64,000 nt of DNA from Rotaria socialis (taxonomy: Eukaryota; Rotifera; Eurotatoria; Philodinida; Philodinidae): positions 107,354 through 171,353 of the forward strand of contig CAJNYU010002755.1 in NCBI GenBank assembly GCA_905331475.1, written 5' to 3'. Below the pieces are notes generated by a model. The model had not been told where the DNA came from. It worked only from the letters and a program-made list of their open reading frames with translations, and did no database searches. The translations under genes were made by a program, and so were the position numbers. How positions within the stretch are numbered: position 1 is the stretch's first letter; each line of letters opens with the position of its first letter. Below, one piece after another: positions 49,335 through 61,610 of this stretch.

Positions 49335-50020
49335 CAATGTAACCTTTCAATCTCTATTCAAATCTGCCGTTAAACTGTGGAAAAAGCACTGACAACTATA
49401 AAAAAAATCTCAGGAATACTCTGCTCGAGACAAGATATTATGGCTTTGGGATAAATTTCTAGCAGATTTTGATCAGAGAAGTATCAGCTGGGTGAAAACC
49501 AATATGACACTCTGAATCAGCCTTAAAAATTGAGTAGATCTAGATGAATATCGAATATTTTTCTGAACTTCGTCTTTCGACTAAAAATTCACTTGTGGTA
49601 CCCCTCAGTGATCAGTCAAAAAATGAACTTAAGCAAAATATTGTTCTTATGGTTTAGTTATGTGCCAATTAGAATTTTACTATCATTTTATAGCCTTAGA
49701 AGCTGATTCACACTATTTAAATAACTTCTTAATGAAGCTCATTTTTTACTGATTCATGAGGAGTACCAGGGATGAATTATTCGACAAAAACAAAACGTTC
49801 GCAAAATGATTTGAGATTTATGCAGATTTACTCAGCTTTTAAGACTGATTCAGAATATCATATTGGTTTTTATCCAACTGATACTTTTATGATCAAAATC
49901 TACTAGAAACCCCCTAAAAATAAAATCTTATCTTGAGTAGAGTATTCTTGAAATTTCTTTTGGTAACCAGTGTTTTTTTTCATAGTTTAACAACAGATTG
50001 GGATCAAACTTGAAAATTTA
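49335..50020. repeat. Old fold-back repeat (two ~330-bp inverted arms)
   Basis: The left arm (about 49335-49665) and right arm (about 49690-50020) are inverted copies at perhaps 75-80% identity. Paired landmarks include AAAACCAATATGA at 49498-49510 facing TCATATTGGTTTT at about 49858-49870, and GCAGATTTTGATCA facing TGATCAAAATCTAC. The loop is about 25 bp. No coding. More diverged than the palindrome at 11.5 kb, with unrelated sequence. Ends are approximate. Confidence 0.6.
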
Positions 50021-50324
50021 CATTGAAATTCCATAATTACATTGATGTTGAAAACTGTTCACTGTACTATAAGAGCACTTTAATAGGGTCCACTCCAGAA
50101 ACTGTTTTTTCAAACATTTTACAGATTAAATCATGCGATATAGGATGGCCAAAAGCCAGATTTGGACCCTAAAATCAAAGTATAAGTTAAACTCGAAATT
50201 CAAGCCAGTATAAATTCTGGAGCATCGCGATGAGGATATGTGTAATCAGAATGGCTGACTTGCTATTTGTAACAACTTTAAATAACTAAATTTTGAAAAA
50301 CAATTTTTCGAATACCCCTAGGTG

Positions 50325-50500
50325 ATAGAGGCAGCGGTGTGGGTGTGGATGTGCCCATGATGTTTTTCTTCCTTCGAAACCAACACTTCGCACCCACACA
50401 CATGCACCCATTTTTCATTGTATTCAAAAGCATTTAAATAGAATCTTCAGCAAATTCGAACTGAGTTATGGTTCGCTCTATGCACCCACACGCTCTATCG
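50325..50500. repeat. Telomere-like TGTGGG/CCCACA motifs in both orientations
   Basis: GTGTGGGTGTGGATGTGCCC at about 50337-50356, then CACCCACACACATGCACCC near 50391 and CACCCACACGC near 50484. Degenerate copies of the same unit as at 45.8 kb, here inverted to each other within ~150 bp. Confidence 0.4.
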
Positions 50501-50993
50501 ATTGATATGTAAATAAAAATATTGGGAGATCGGATGAAAGTCCCTTAAAACGAAAATTACAGATGTTCAAATAACTATTGTATGTAGCATTTATACTATG
50601 TATATATTGTATGAAAGAAATAGATTGAAAGATTTTTCCACACTACTAATGCTAATAACGATATCTGCTATCTCATCTAAAAGGCGTTGACATGGTACAT
50701 AAGCCAAATGGCACATATAACCAGCCAACAGGGAAAATATTATGAAATTCTCAATAACAGTGTAACCATGATATCTCCGTTGGGAAGTCTACACTAATTA
50801 GTCCGTTTCATATAATTTGTGTTTTGACATATTTTGTTTTCGATGACAGAAAATAAGAAAACGTTGTTGACGTAAAGGGTATACTTCAGCTGTGTATGGA
50901 GATGATATGTATAAAGCCTCGCATGCTATGCAGAAACTTGCATCAATTATTTAATATAACCATTTCTGATAAATACTGACATACCGACGAAAC

Positions 50994-53900
50994 ATGTTTT
51001 ATTCTGTTTTACTACTGCTGGTATTATCATTTTTAAGCCGAGTGAATAGCCGAAAAATCGATGCCTACGGTATGCCACAGTATTTATAATTAAAGAAGGA
51101 GACAAACGTTTTTATATCTCATTGAAAAAATGTATTTTCTTCCATTATTGAAAATCAAAAAATGTCCAACATTCAGCACGTAGTTTCTTATAAGAGGTTG
51201 AATACTATCTTAAACTTGTGTAACTCTAGGATTAGTCATAGACGAAATATAAAAGTTCGAACTATGGAAAAGATTTTCTCCGAATGACGAAGTAAACATT
51301 TAAAAATTAAACATTTAGATGAAAGTCAGAGAGTAGAGGAAAATGAAAACATCATAATAAAGGAATATTATGAAGATGAATACTAAATAGAATTATATTG
51401 AGAAATCATCAGATGACTATCGTATATTTCTTTAAATCAAAAGTGTTACAATTCTTAAGGGGTAAATTTGAACTCCATTTGATTGCACAGACGGTGATTT
51501 TCAACTGGCCTGTATTCTCGAGTTAGATGTGATGAAAAAAATAAGCGTTTATATCAGCCATTTCAAAGAATATAGATCAATGAAATAGTACAAGGTTAAT
51601 ACAAAGAAAATTTGATTTGTTACGTAAAAGAAGTCAAGATTGCTAAGAAAATATCAAATTTTGTTCAAAAATCAATTTTGATCCCTTTGAATTTTTATAA
51701 TCATTGAATAAAAATATCGCTGTGATACTTGGAATCCATTTAATTCTATTAAGATGTCTTTATTCGTGACCGACATGCAAGCAACCGGTTCCGCAATTCA
51801 AGCATTGAAGATGGTGAAGTACAACGACTGTATCATCGTATCCGCCGTAACGCAGGTGAGAAATAGAACTAGGTTAGATGAGAACTGTTTGTATGATCAG
51901 GGAGTGAAAGAATAGAATATAAGCAGGAGAACTTTATGAATTTCTAGTAAAAATTACAAGAAAATTTTTTTCTTGACATACAAATGCTAATTACAATGAG
52001 ACAAAATATAGATCAAGATTATTGTTTTCAAAACAATTATAGAAAAAATTAAGTCAATTTATGCACGTTTGAGACACATTTTACCTTTTGTTTCGTTTCA
52101 AAAGCAATGCAAGTACGCGAAATCTTTTGATTAACATGTATAGCTTGGGTTCTAGTCTGAATTGAGTTTCTATTCTCGATTTAGTTGGTTGGCAGCAGTT
52201 GAAGATTAGCTGAGTAAATGCAACTTTTCTTGAGAAGATAAATATTTAAGATAATTTTGATATTCAACAAATCTTGCTGTTGTAAGACATACCTGACGAG
52301 ATTTCCGCTTAAAAACCTACTGTGTATAATATGTTAAGTGTACGTAGGTTTTATGATCATTGATCACAAATCGAAAGAAATGATCCCACATAATATATTG
52401 CTTCTAAATACATCATTAGCAAAAGTGTTGAAAATTGAGTAAAACAACTCGAGTTCAAAGTTTTATAAGCAATCACTATGTTACAAGTAATACTGTATAC
52501 ATCATTAAGAAAGCTTGAACTCTAAAATGAAACGTGGTAGCTCTTACGAACTTTTCTACAAGGTGTCATTTATGAGACTTTATGCTTGGATCATAATTGA
52601 GTGACTACATGTAATAATTCTTGAAAATCAGTGCTTAATTCAGTTAGAAAAGAGTGTTTTATGTTTTGAATAGTGAATTGCTTCGACGATAGCAAAGACT
52701 CATTTAATAACATCGCCTCTATCATAAAGACTGGACAAGCTTACAGTATTTAAAGCTTCTTCTAAAATTTGAGTTACCCACCACTACAGATGTAGCGTTA
52801 CTAATTATCGAGTGCTACCGTATAAAATTCTATTACAAAAACTTATTCTAAAACAAAAACAAGCAGTTCTATTCAGCTTTCAATATTCTTTCCAATGATA
52901 TAGGTGCATGCGCGTCGATCTAAATATTCTCTACAAGCACTCAGATTCTGAATTTTCCTTGAGAATTGATATGAGTAAGTGATTTGATAGTTAGCATTGA
53001 TGCTCGAAAGTTCTTGGAATTCATTATGTAAACTGCATCTCGAAAAAGCACACATAATTGTGGAAAAATACATGATTCCTAGATCATCATATGAATATGT
53101 TTCAGTCGAGGGAGCGTCATTTCACAAACCTAATGGTATCATATTCATTCAAAAAGAGATGTGCATTCAATCACAGAAATGTTTTCTCTTCTTTTTTTCA
53201 GCAACTGTCTCCGACAAGCAGCTCAGCTATAAAAACGTCTTAACCAGGAACAGTCCCGCGTTTTCGAGACCAGGTGGTGGGTTACTCTCTTACTATTTCA
53301 TGGCGATTCAGGTAACGGCGTCAACTGGCGCCTCTTACACATTTGTGTGCAGCAGTCGTATGGACACTTACGGATACCTATATACTTTGCCATTCATTCC
53401 AAGCAGTCCACAATCGAATCTAGTAGTAGCTGAAGATGACGGTGGCTCTCAAAGCAATTTTCAGATCACAGCGACTTTTACGGTGACTCAATCCATGATC
53501 CTCGTTGTTACAACATACCATCCGGACGACATAGGAGAATTCAATATTTCAATTCACGGTCCCGCACAATTAAGCTTAACGCCGTATATTTCCACGTCAA
53601 ATACCGTAACGAACACCAATGAAACAACCAGCGTAGACACTATTGCAACGACTACTACAACTGCTACTACTACAATTTCTACAACTACTACAACATCCAT
53701 AATTACAACAGCAACTGCAGTAACCACCAAACGAGCTACTAAAAAAAGCACAAAAAGAACTAGTAGAAGAACTACGAAAAAATCCATTAGACCAACTATT
53801 ACAACGCCAACTACAGACACAAGTAGGTGAAACTGAGTGCCAGTTTGAATGACCTGTGGTTTTTTTTTACGGTAGGTTGCTAATTTTTAAAGCATATTTA

Positions 53901-55706
53901 TGAAAAGAAATACATGAAACATAACGAAAGCTACGAAAATAGCTATAGATATGAAGCGAGCATCTTCTTTTCTTTGCGATGCTATTCGATCCTTCGCCTG
54001 GTTGCTCAAGTGAACACGTTAATGTTAACCAAAAAGGTAACTTCAGTCCGGTTTCAAACATCTAGTAACTGATTCTATCTAAACATGATACTCTAGTAAA
54101 TTTTGTTTATTTGTCCAGTGAAATGGATGAAGAAAGTTCATTACATTTTTAGTGTTAAGGCAATGTATTCGTTCATAAATAATTACTGGAGATATTAATT
54201 TTTGTTCGTTAAGTAAAGTTTTAGAGACTACAGCTTGGCATCAAGCACTCTTTCCGATAATTCTTAACAAAATCATGAGACGTAGCTTTGTTTTCCTAGT
54301 TCAATTATTTGACGAGAAAGAGCATTCAAAATTGAACAAATTTATCTGCGTATTAATTCAAAATGCAGAATTTTAATAAAACTTCCAGATATTTTCAATT
54401 TTAACCAGTCACAGTGCTCATTACGTTTCACAGTATTAAAGGTGAAAAAGTACATTATTAGATTTGGTAAAAAACCAATGTATTTTGAGGGCAAGACTTT
54501 CTCGTTCAAAAGATACGTGTCTCACTTTTAATATGATTTTCTTTTCAAATGTGACAACTCTTTAAAACTATGAATTACAAAACCAGAGAAAATGGCAGGA
54601 AAATATGGTTTATTGAAGTTACTTTTTACTATGTAAGGTTCTAAAACAGTCACACAGAACACATCCCTCAAAGAATAGCAACCTGATGCTGTAGAGAAGA
54701 ATTTCTATTCTTTAAAACAAGTTGGCTTCTCCAAATATAAAGTTTCGTTTCGTATCTTCTATTTGAAAGTTAGCCGAGTATTTGACAATAGAGAACGATT
54801 CATTGAAATAATGAAGAAAAAACTACTGTTGCGATGCATTTCAAATTCATTGATTAAACCATAGATTTTCATGAATCCAATTTCATCATTTCGAATTATA
54901 TCTCAATTAATTTGATGTGCTCGGTTTTGATATTTTCCTTGTAACCCATAAATTTGAAATACATGACAATGAGTGTATGATTCTTCATTCGAAGTGCGAT
55001 TTTTTTCGTGCTGTCATTGTTGAAGTCTATAAGTAATAAGTATGAGAACGAGTTAAAAGTGAAAAAGCCTTAAAAAAATTGCTAAACTTATCTATTTTGA
55101 ACCGAATGACACAAAAATACCGTTCTGTTGTGTATCAAAATAAGCAGTACATTTGCTAAATGTTATTACCAAAGGTTAATAATGAAATGATCAATCAGCG
55201 TAAAATTTATCTTGAATGATATAAGCATCTTTTTTCATTGCGCAGCGACTACGTCTGGTATCCAGTCAAGCTATTCAGGCGCCTTGACCGAGAAAAGCTC
55301 TTCGTTCATGCGGCCGAAACAAAGAGGATACGGTTTCTACTTCTTGGCGATTGAAGTGGCGATCTCAAGCAGCGGCATTTATACGATTATATGCGAAAGT
55401 GGTATCGATACTTATGGATGTCTCTATAATGAATCGTTTCTTGCAAACAGTCCAAATTCGAAATTAATAGCCACAGATGATGACAGCGGTTCAAAAGGGA
55501 ATTTTAAGCTGATAGCAAATTTGACAACAACTGAGTCTATGATTCTCGTTGTTACCACATGCAACGCTGAGCAAACTGGAGCATTTAAACTTATAGCCTA
55601 CGGTCCAGAAAAAGCAATTTTAACTCCGTACGTCACAATACCACTTACTACAACAAGCACCTCTACAACAACGAGCGCCACTAAATCAAGAATCGGAGGT
55701 AGGTGA
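50994..55706 (+). CDS. Secreted Thr-rich protein with two PPC-like beta-sandwich domains
   Basis: Exons 50994-51069, 51754-51855, 53202-53822 and 55246-55706 join in phase 1 throughout to 1260 nt (419 aa). Exon 1 is a clear signal peptide (MFYSVLLLLVLSFLSRVNS). Exon 2 is a basic spacer (FIRDRHASNRFRNSS). Exons 3 and 4 each encode one ~130-residue domain of the same plan: S-Y-S/K-x-x-L opening, YYFMAIQV / FYFLAIEV, IDTYGCLYN / MDTYGYLYT, DDDSGSKGNFKL / EDDGGSQSNFQI, SMILVVTT, then G-x-F. This matches bacterial PPC-like domains and a repeat abundant, as I recall, in bdelloid secreted proteins. Domain 1 is followed by a ~75-residue Thr-rich mucin-like linker ending in a Lys/Arg/Thr-rich patch, and domain 2 by a shorter Thr tail. 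Probably extracellular or cuticle/mucus; role unknown. Introns are long (0.7, 1.3 and 1.4 kb), unlike genes to the left. Confidence 0.8.
53823..55245 (+). other. Long intron between the two PPC-like exons
   Basis: 1.4 kb, AT-rich. No third domain exon and no recognisable repeat. The donor context (gtaggtgaaact) is the same as that following exon 4, consistent with exon duplication. Confidence 0.5.
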
Positions 55707-58500
55707 AACTAAACCGCTAGATTTTATAATCAATAGTATAATAAGTTAAGTGTGATTTTTCTCAAGCAGCATTCTACATGGAAACGAAGAGAATATGAAG
55801 TAAAATCACTTCCATGAGTTCAAATTCTCGGGTAACTCATTTTTAAAATTAGAGCGAACAGCAATCATTCAACTCAAATTCCTATTAATGCAAAGAGGAT
55901 ACATATCGTTTCTTTTCTTTTTAGAAGTTTCCTCGAGCGAATATGTAGCTACTCAAGCGATAAGTTCAATATATATGCGTCCGAACAGTTTAATAACTTG
56001 CTTTCACGTGCGCAATTTCATGTTTTAGCCTCATGAATGTTTTCTCACGGTAACTTCAGTATGATGTTGAAAGAGACTGTATACTAATCACCTGTAGATT
56101 AAGGTGTGGTAGACAGAGATATCAGGATTGCACAAGCTTGATGAATAACATCTTCATTGGAAAAAAAGATGTAAATTATTCTTCATTCTCTTCTTGTGCT
56201 TAATTGACAAAACAATCGGCTGTTTTCTCATATTGAGTTGATTTTTCTTGTAATCTGACATCAAGCAAATAGGTGAAGAAAGTTTTTGCACACGTTTTGT
56301 TGCATTCACGGAGCATTCTATTTAAATGGCATGCTATCGTCAAATAATAAGAACACATACAAGACTTTCTTTTCAATCGCATAAGTAGATAAAAATTAAG
56401 AGTCAAAATAGAACAATAACAAAGAAATGATTCTTTTATGGAACGATATTTGAAAAAGATTGATTTGAAGTCACAGCCCGACAAAACAAATTGCGGGTGG
56501 TTCAAGACTTTCTCATTGACTTCTATTCGTTTCCAAATCTTGATAAGAAACAATAGAATCACAAATTACTTTATCATGCAGTTATTGTTCAAGATAAGTA
56601 TCTTGAGAACAGTAATGAAAAATATCTATCAGTTGATTCTTTTTCACTAGCTGTGGAGCTAGCTGATTATCAATAAGAAGTTAAGCAAACCTCTTCGTAC
56701 ATATAGATACGCATGGATAAAGTTCTCTTACGTTAGTGATGAATTTTCATGACAACCAGAAAGATGAACTTCTAACCCTTGTTATAACTTTATAATGTTA
56801 TCAACGTAGGGTGACATTGAGATTTCATCTTTTTTTTCGAGATTTGTATCATATTTCGTATTCGTGCGAAATTCGCATACTATCTAGTACTTCCTAGTAC
56901 TATTTGTCTTTGGATACAAGAACTCGAAAAAATGCATTGAGACACTTTTGCAATGTGAATAAAAGAAATATGTTTGCCCTTTTCTCTCTCTAAGTGACAG
57001 GATAAAATATAAAATTATGATGTATCATATAGTATACTTGCTACAAGTGTATCAAAACCTACATAATAACATGTTTAAGTTTTGTTTTTCTAAACAACGC
57101 TGTATCAACATATATCAATGGGCCTCTATAACATTGTAACTATTGAAACGGACTGTAAATTCGTAAAGATAATAAAGTAACACTTCTAGAAAATTTGAAG
57201 TTGATACAATTTTTTTTGTTTTTCTCCTTCAATTGAGAATTCATTCTATAGAATCGCTCTAATAGAATTCTTAGAATTTTTCTATTCGTTTCTCTAAAAC
57301 ATTTATTTAGTAAGAATCTTTCGGTAGAATTTTCTCTATATACCTACTAAATTATTAGTAAAGATTTTTCGAGAGTAGCTCTTTTCTAAAACCGCCACTT
57401 CAGACTGAGAGATTTCATTTGTTTTTCGTTTTCATGTAGTTAAAATTCTAGCAGTGCGGTTTAAAACTGAGTCAATTATAACTATTTAACTTTGATTAAA
57501 TTTTTGCTTCGTTAGTTCAATTACACAAAGTTTCAATACTAATTCTTTCGGTCTATCTAATTGATTAAATCGAAGTAGTTTTACTTGATTGCACTCGTTT
57601 TGTTTAAAAGATTTGTATTTTTATAGCTTTATTCAAGAGTTTTATCATTGACTAAATCAGTCTAATCGAGTAGTATTAAAGTAGAAATTTCTATTTAAAT
57701 TAGTCTACATAATAATCATTCTGTGACAACTAACGTTATCCACATTTCTAACATGAGACAAGAAATTCCTTTTATTTATGTGAGATTCCTCATAAATAAC
57801 TTGAGAAGCGTCGAAAAACAAAACAGTATTTATACTTATTTTCTCAGCATAGATTTACGAATGAACTTCCGCAAAAAAATTCAGTTAGATCTTTTAATTA
57901 CTAATTCTTTCTTTTCGAAACTTTATGCCAAATTACCTATCGATTCTGGTTCTTCATGAAACAAACTTAAAAACACATGTCTCATTTGAGCTTTCTATAA
58001 TTGTGTTATATTCACATATTGATCAAATATGAACGATTGTATCAATAGAAAACTTTTGCAATAACGTACTAATAACAGTTCATACAACAGTATGTTCGAT
58101 TTTCTTTTGACTAGGATTTTGAAATTATCGTTATCTTCGCGATGAAAATATTTCCTGACCAGATTTTAATATTTGTTTCTTTTCCCTTATAACTTTTAAG
58201 ATAATATAGAAACCGCGAAATCTTGAGGGTGTGGGTGTTATTGTTCCCATTGATTAAAGTCGATAAAATGAACATTATCATAATGAGATAAGAGAAAAAA
58301 AGAGTGAATCCTTTATTGTAAACTAATTTATTTCGAGTATAAAAATAAAATCAATTGAAAATGTTCGCTATTGAAATTCTTGATTCGATAAAAAAAGTAG
58401 TAATACTAATGCATGAGTTAAATTTAAAATAATTTCTATTACATTGTATTAATAATCGAATGAATTTTGTACATGCTGGTACAGTTGAAGTATAATCCGT
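55707..58500. other. Gene-free stretch
   Basis: Open frames at 56200-56562 (-) and 57723-57959 (+) have no splice context or family resemblance. A TGTGGG-like word (GGGTGTGGGTGTT) occurs near 58228. Otherwise AT-rich sequence. Confidence 0.4.
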
Positions 58501-58833
58501 CTAACCAGAATGATTAAGAAATGATGGGCCAGCTAACATCGTCACCATTTGTTTAAGTGCTGGCGTACGATCAGTGAATATTGTATAAACACGAAGAAAA
58601 CTTTCAACCTAAAAATAGAATTATAGAAATATTACAGTCGTCAAGTCTTATATGAGTATTTGCTAGGAGATAACTAACACATTGAAGATAACTTGTGGGT
58701 CGAGCACTAAATAAAAATAAATTGAGCAAGTGAATCAATTTTTTGTATTTATTAAAAATTATGTTTCTACTTGTAATTGTTGTAAAAGTATTGCAATATT
58801 CATTTGATGCTCATAATTTTGATTGAAGAAGAA
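58501..58833 (-). pseudogene. 3' end remnant of an unrecognised spliced gene
   Basis: Three exon-like blocks on the minus strand have good splice sites: 58771-58833 (NQNYEHQMNIAILLQQLQ), 58681-58706 (LDPQVIFN) and 58501-58608 (VESFLRVYTIFTDRTPALKQ, continuing to LAGPSFLNHSG and a stop). The last two join in phase; the first joins only with a one-base shift. No further upstream exons were found within about 1 kb. It looks like the tail of a conserved intracellular protein that has lost its front. I cannot name it. Confidence 0.4.
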
Positions 58834-61610
58834 CTAGCGACAATAATCCGAGACTTTACAAAAAAAATATATATAGCAACGATCGATTACTTTATCGTCA
58901 CTTTAAAATTCATTATCTATCTGTTGAATTTATAAAATGAAAAAGAAATGGATAGTGTGTTGACAGACAATAAAACTTTTCGTTTTGTAAAGGAATTTTG
59001 AAAACAAATTTATATAAATCAATTTAAAACTATACCATGAACATTAGTTAGATATATGAAGTTAAATAGTTAGACAGAGAAATTTAGCAAGAATAACTCA
59101 TACCAGTAAAGACATCAGACAACTAAGCATTTTTAATGAATACTAATCGTTCATTATGTTAACTGATATAGTTGAATTAGAACTCACATAAACATTTACA
59201 AATGGCAAGTGCTGAGCTTATTCGAACGTGTTATTTTCCTATTTCACATAACTAGTTTTCTGTCTATTTATAATTTAAATAGATACTTTTATTTGTTTTT
59301 AAGTTAATATAGAAATATAATCAGACTATATTGAACATTTCTGTAGAAATATGAAACTAACGATATATTTTGCAGTTTCGTACATAGCTAAACAGAACAG
59401 TAATTTTATTTTGTTGCTGTTTTTTTCCTTCTTTTCTTGTAAATCATCTAGAACTAATCGATTCTGATTCAGTGTCAAACATCATTAATAAGCAGGTTTT
59501 AAACATATATATATATATATATATATATGTGTTTTTGGAATGAACCTGAGCCAGATTTATTGAGAATTGGGAGGGATTTTCTTGTAAAGAATCTTCTAGT
59601 AGAAAGACATTTTCCTTTCATCCTTTCCCCTCTTTCAATAATTGAATTCATTTGAAGTTTTCTAACTTTTGAAGAATCTTCTTCGATTTCGATTAAGATA
59701 TCTGTATGAAATGAGTTATTCTTACGTTTCCTCTTCTACTTAATATTCTTGCTAATGTCACAGAATAATTTTTCTACACTGTAAGGTAGAAAATAATTTA
59801 TAGAGTAAAATAAAAAGTGTTCTATAAAGAAGGAGATCATTAATAAGAAAAATATGAAAGTATATAGGAATATACCCCTTTAGGGTTCAATTAAGAGAAC
59901 AAAAAACTGCAATAAAAAATAATTTAACGATTGAAAACTATTTTCGTCATAGGAAAAGGAGAAAAATCTGATACTCAAGTTTAAAGATAAAAGTACTCGT
60001 AATAATAGTCGATAATATATCTGTGCCAAGAAGTACGTCACTCATGAAGGACTGGATATAATAGGTGTGACGATTTCTGATAGAAGAGATGCCTGTGTTG
60101 ATGGTATTACACTTTATTTGATTCTTCATATCACCAACCGCAAGCTTTTACATATAAAACACGCACTTATATATATGAGTGAGTAACAATTCATCGTGCA
60201 CTGATAAGCTGTGCTCATGAAGGAAGAGATATAGGTGAAGGTAAAACAAGTGATACGATAAAGGAGATATTTGAAGCACATGCAAACACTGTCAAGAGGA
60301 ACACAAAGATACAGCATATACTTTCCTTTGGTTGTCACACCTAGTTTCTCATGATAATTTTTGTGTTCAGACATTCTAGAATGACTCATATATCCCATGC
60401 ACTTTTTGCAGTACACATAACTTTCGGATGAAATCCGAAGTTTCCACATTTATTTTTTGAATAAAAGTTACTGAAAATTTATACTTATTTTATAGTTACA
60501 GGAAAATGACACCCATAGAAATACTTGCAGTTCTACGATATATTTGCTCATCATTGTTTACTATATAACATGCGACACTTTCAAATAATATAAACCCTTA
60601 AAATAATGACTGACGCTACTCGTTGCAGGTTGATGATTGTGGCAGTATTCAACTAGCTAAAAAAAAAGCGAAAAAAACTGAGTAATTATTTCCATAAACG
60701 ATGAGAAACCACCCTCTTTTAAGATTGCTTCCGGAGAGAAACTATAAGTAGCAGCCATTGAAGAAGTACAAGCTCAACAAGTTTAACAGCGTATGCGGTT
60801 TACGTAACAAACGTACTTCGGACTTGTACTCGAATACAATTCACTTAAGTTCAACTGCACTCTATACTTATAATTTAAGTACATCATTCAAGTAGAACTT
60901 GATAAATAGACGCTATATACAATAGTTTAATTCGCAACATATCCCTAGTGAATGCACTCATTCAGCGAGAACTCAAAAGGTATTCACGCTAGAAAATGCC
61001 GCGATTTCTCATGAGTACTCGGGGATTTGAATACTCATTAGTAGTACTTGTGCTAAGATCTGAGCATCTGAGTAAGACTATTGAGTACTAATCAATGATG
61101 AGTACTCTGATGGGCTTCTCGTAAAATACTCAGGCACATATTTTGTTCAGCATCCTTTTACTACGTTCAATTTATTTGATTCAAAAACAAATGATAGAGC
61201 AGTGAGTTACATGATAAGAATCTGAAAAGCGAAGTGTTTCATCGTTTTAATTTTTTTGAACTATGACAGAGATTAAACATTTATCTACAGAATGTAAGAA
61301 AAGGGAATAAAAACCTGTATTAAGAACACCACACCATACGTATGTATGCAAACACCCACACCCTGAGTAGTACGTTGATTACTAGTATTTTCGTGTACTA
61401 GTAATTCTTAGAGAGAAAACTCATTGAATTACTCATCATAGTACACGAATAGTATAGTAGCAAAAGAAATTCACCAAGTACTCAAGTTGCAAAGTCGTAC
61501 TCGCTGGAGAAGTACTGCCATTAGCTGTATCCATCTGAAGACGTTCGTAATGAGCATTAGATAAGTAATGATAATTGGCATTATCAAATGAATCTATTGA
61601 GAAGAGAATA
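58834..61610. other. Gene-poor stretch with microsatellite and weak direct repeats
   Basis: An (AT)n run lies at about 59506-59528. Near 60036 and 60213 the words CTCATGAAGGA...GATATA...AGGTG recur about 177 bp apart, suggesting an old tandem duplication. A minus-strand frame here (60126-60449) contains a zinc-finger-like Cys/His spacing. A CACCCACACCC motif is near 61350. No gene supported. Confidence 0.4.

Noticed and set aside
53554-53820. Val-rich minus-strand frame
   Set aside because: Complement of the Thr-rich (ACN) linker of the secreted protein.
56200-56562. 120-codon minus-strand frame
   Set aside because: Longest in its region but without domain, signal peptide or exon context; likely chance.
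60126-60449. C2H2-like spacing (C-x2-C-x11-H-x3-H) in a 107-codon frame
   Set aside because: Single imperfect finger, rest of frame is Cys/Tyr-rich noise, overlaps weak tandem repeats.
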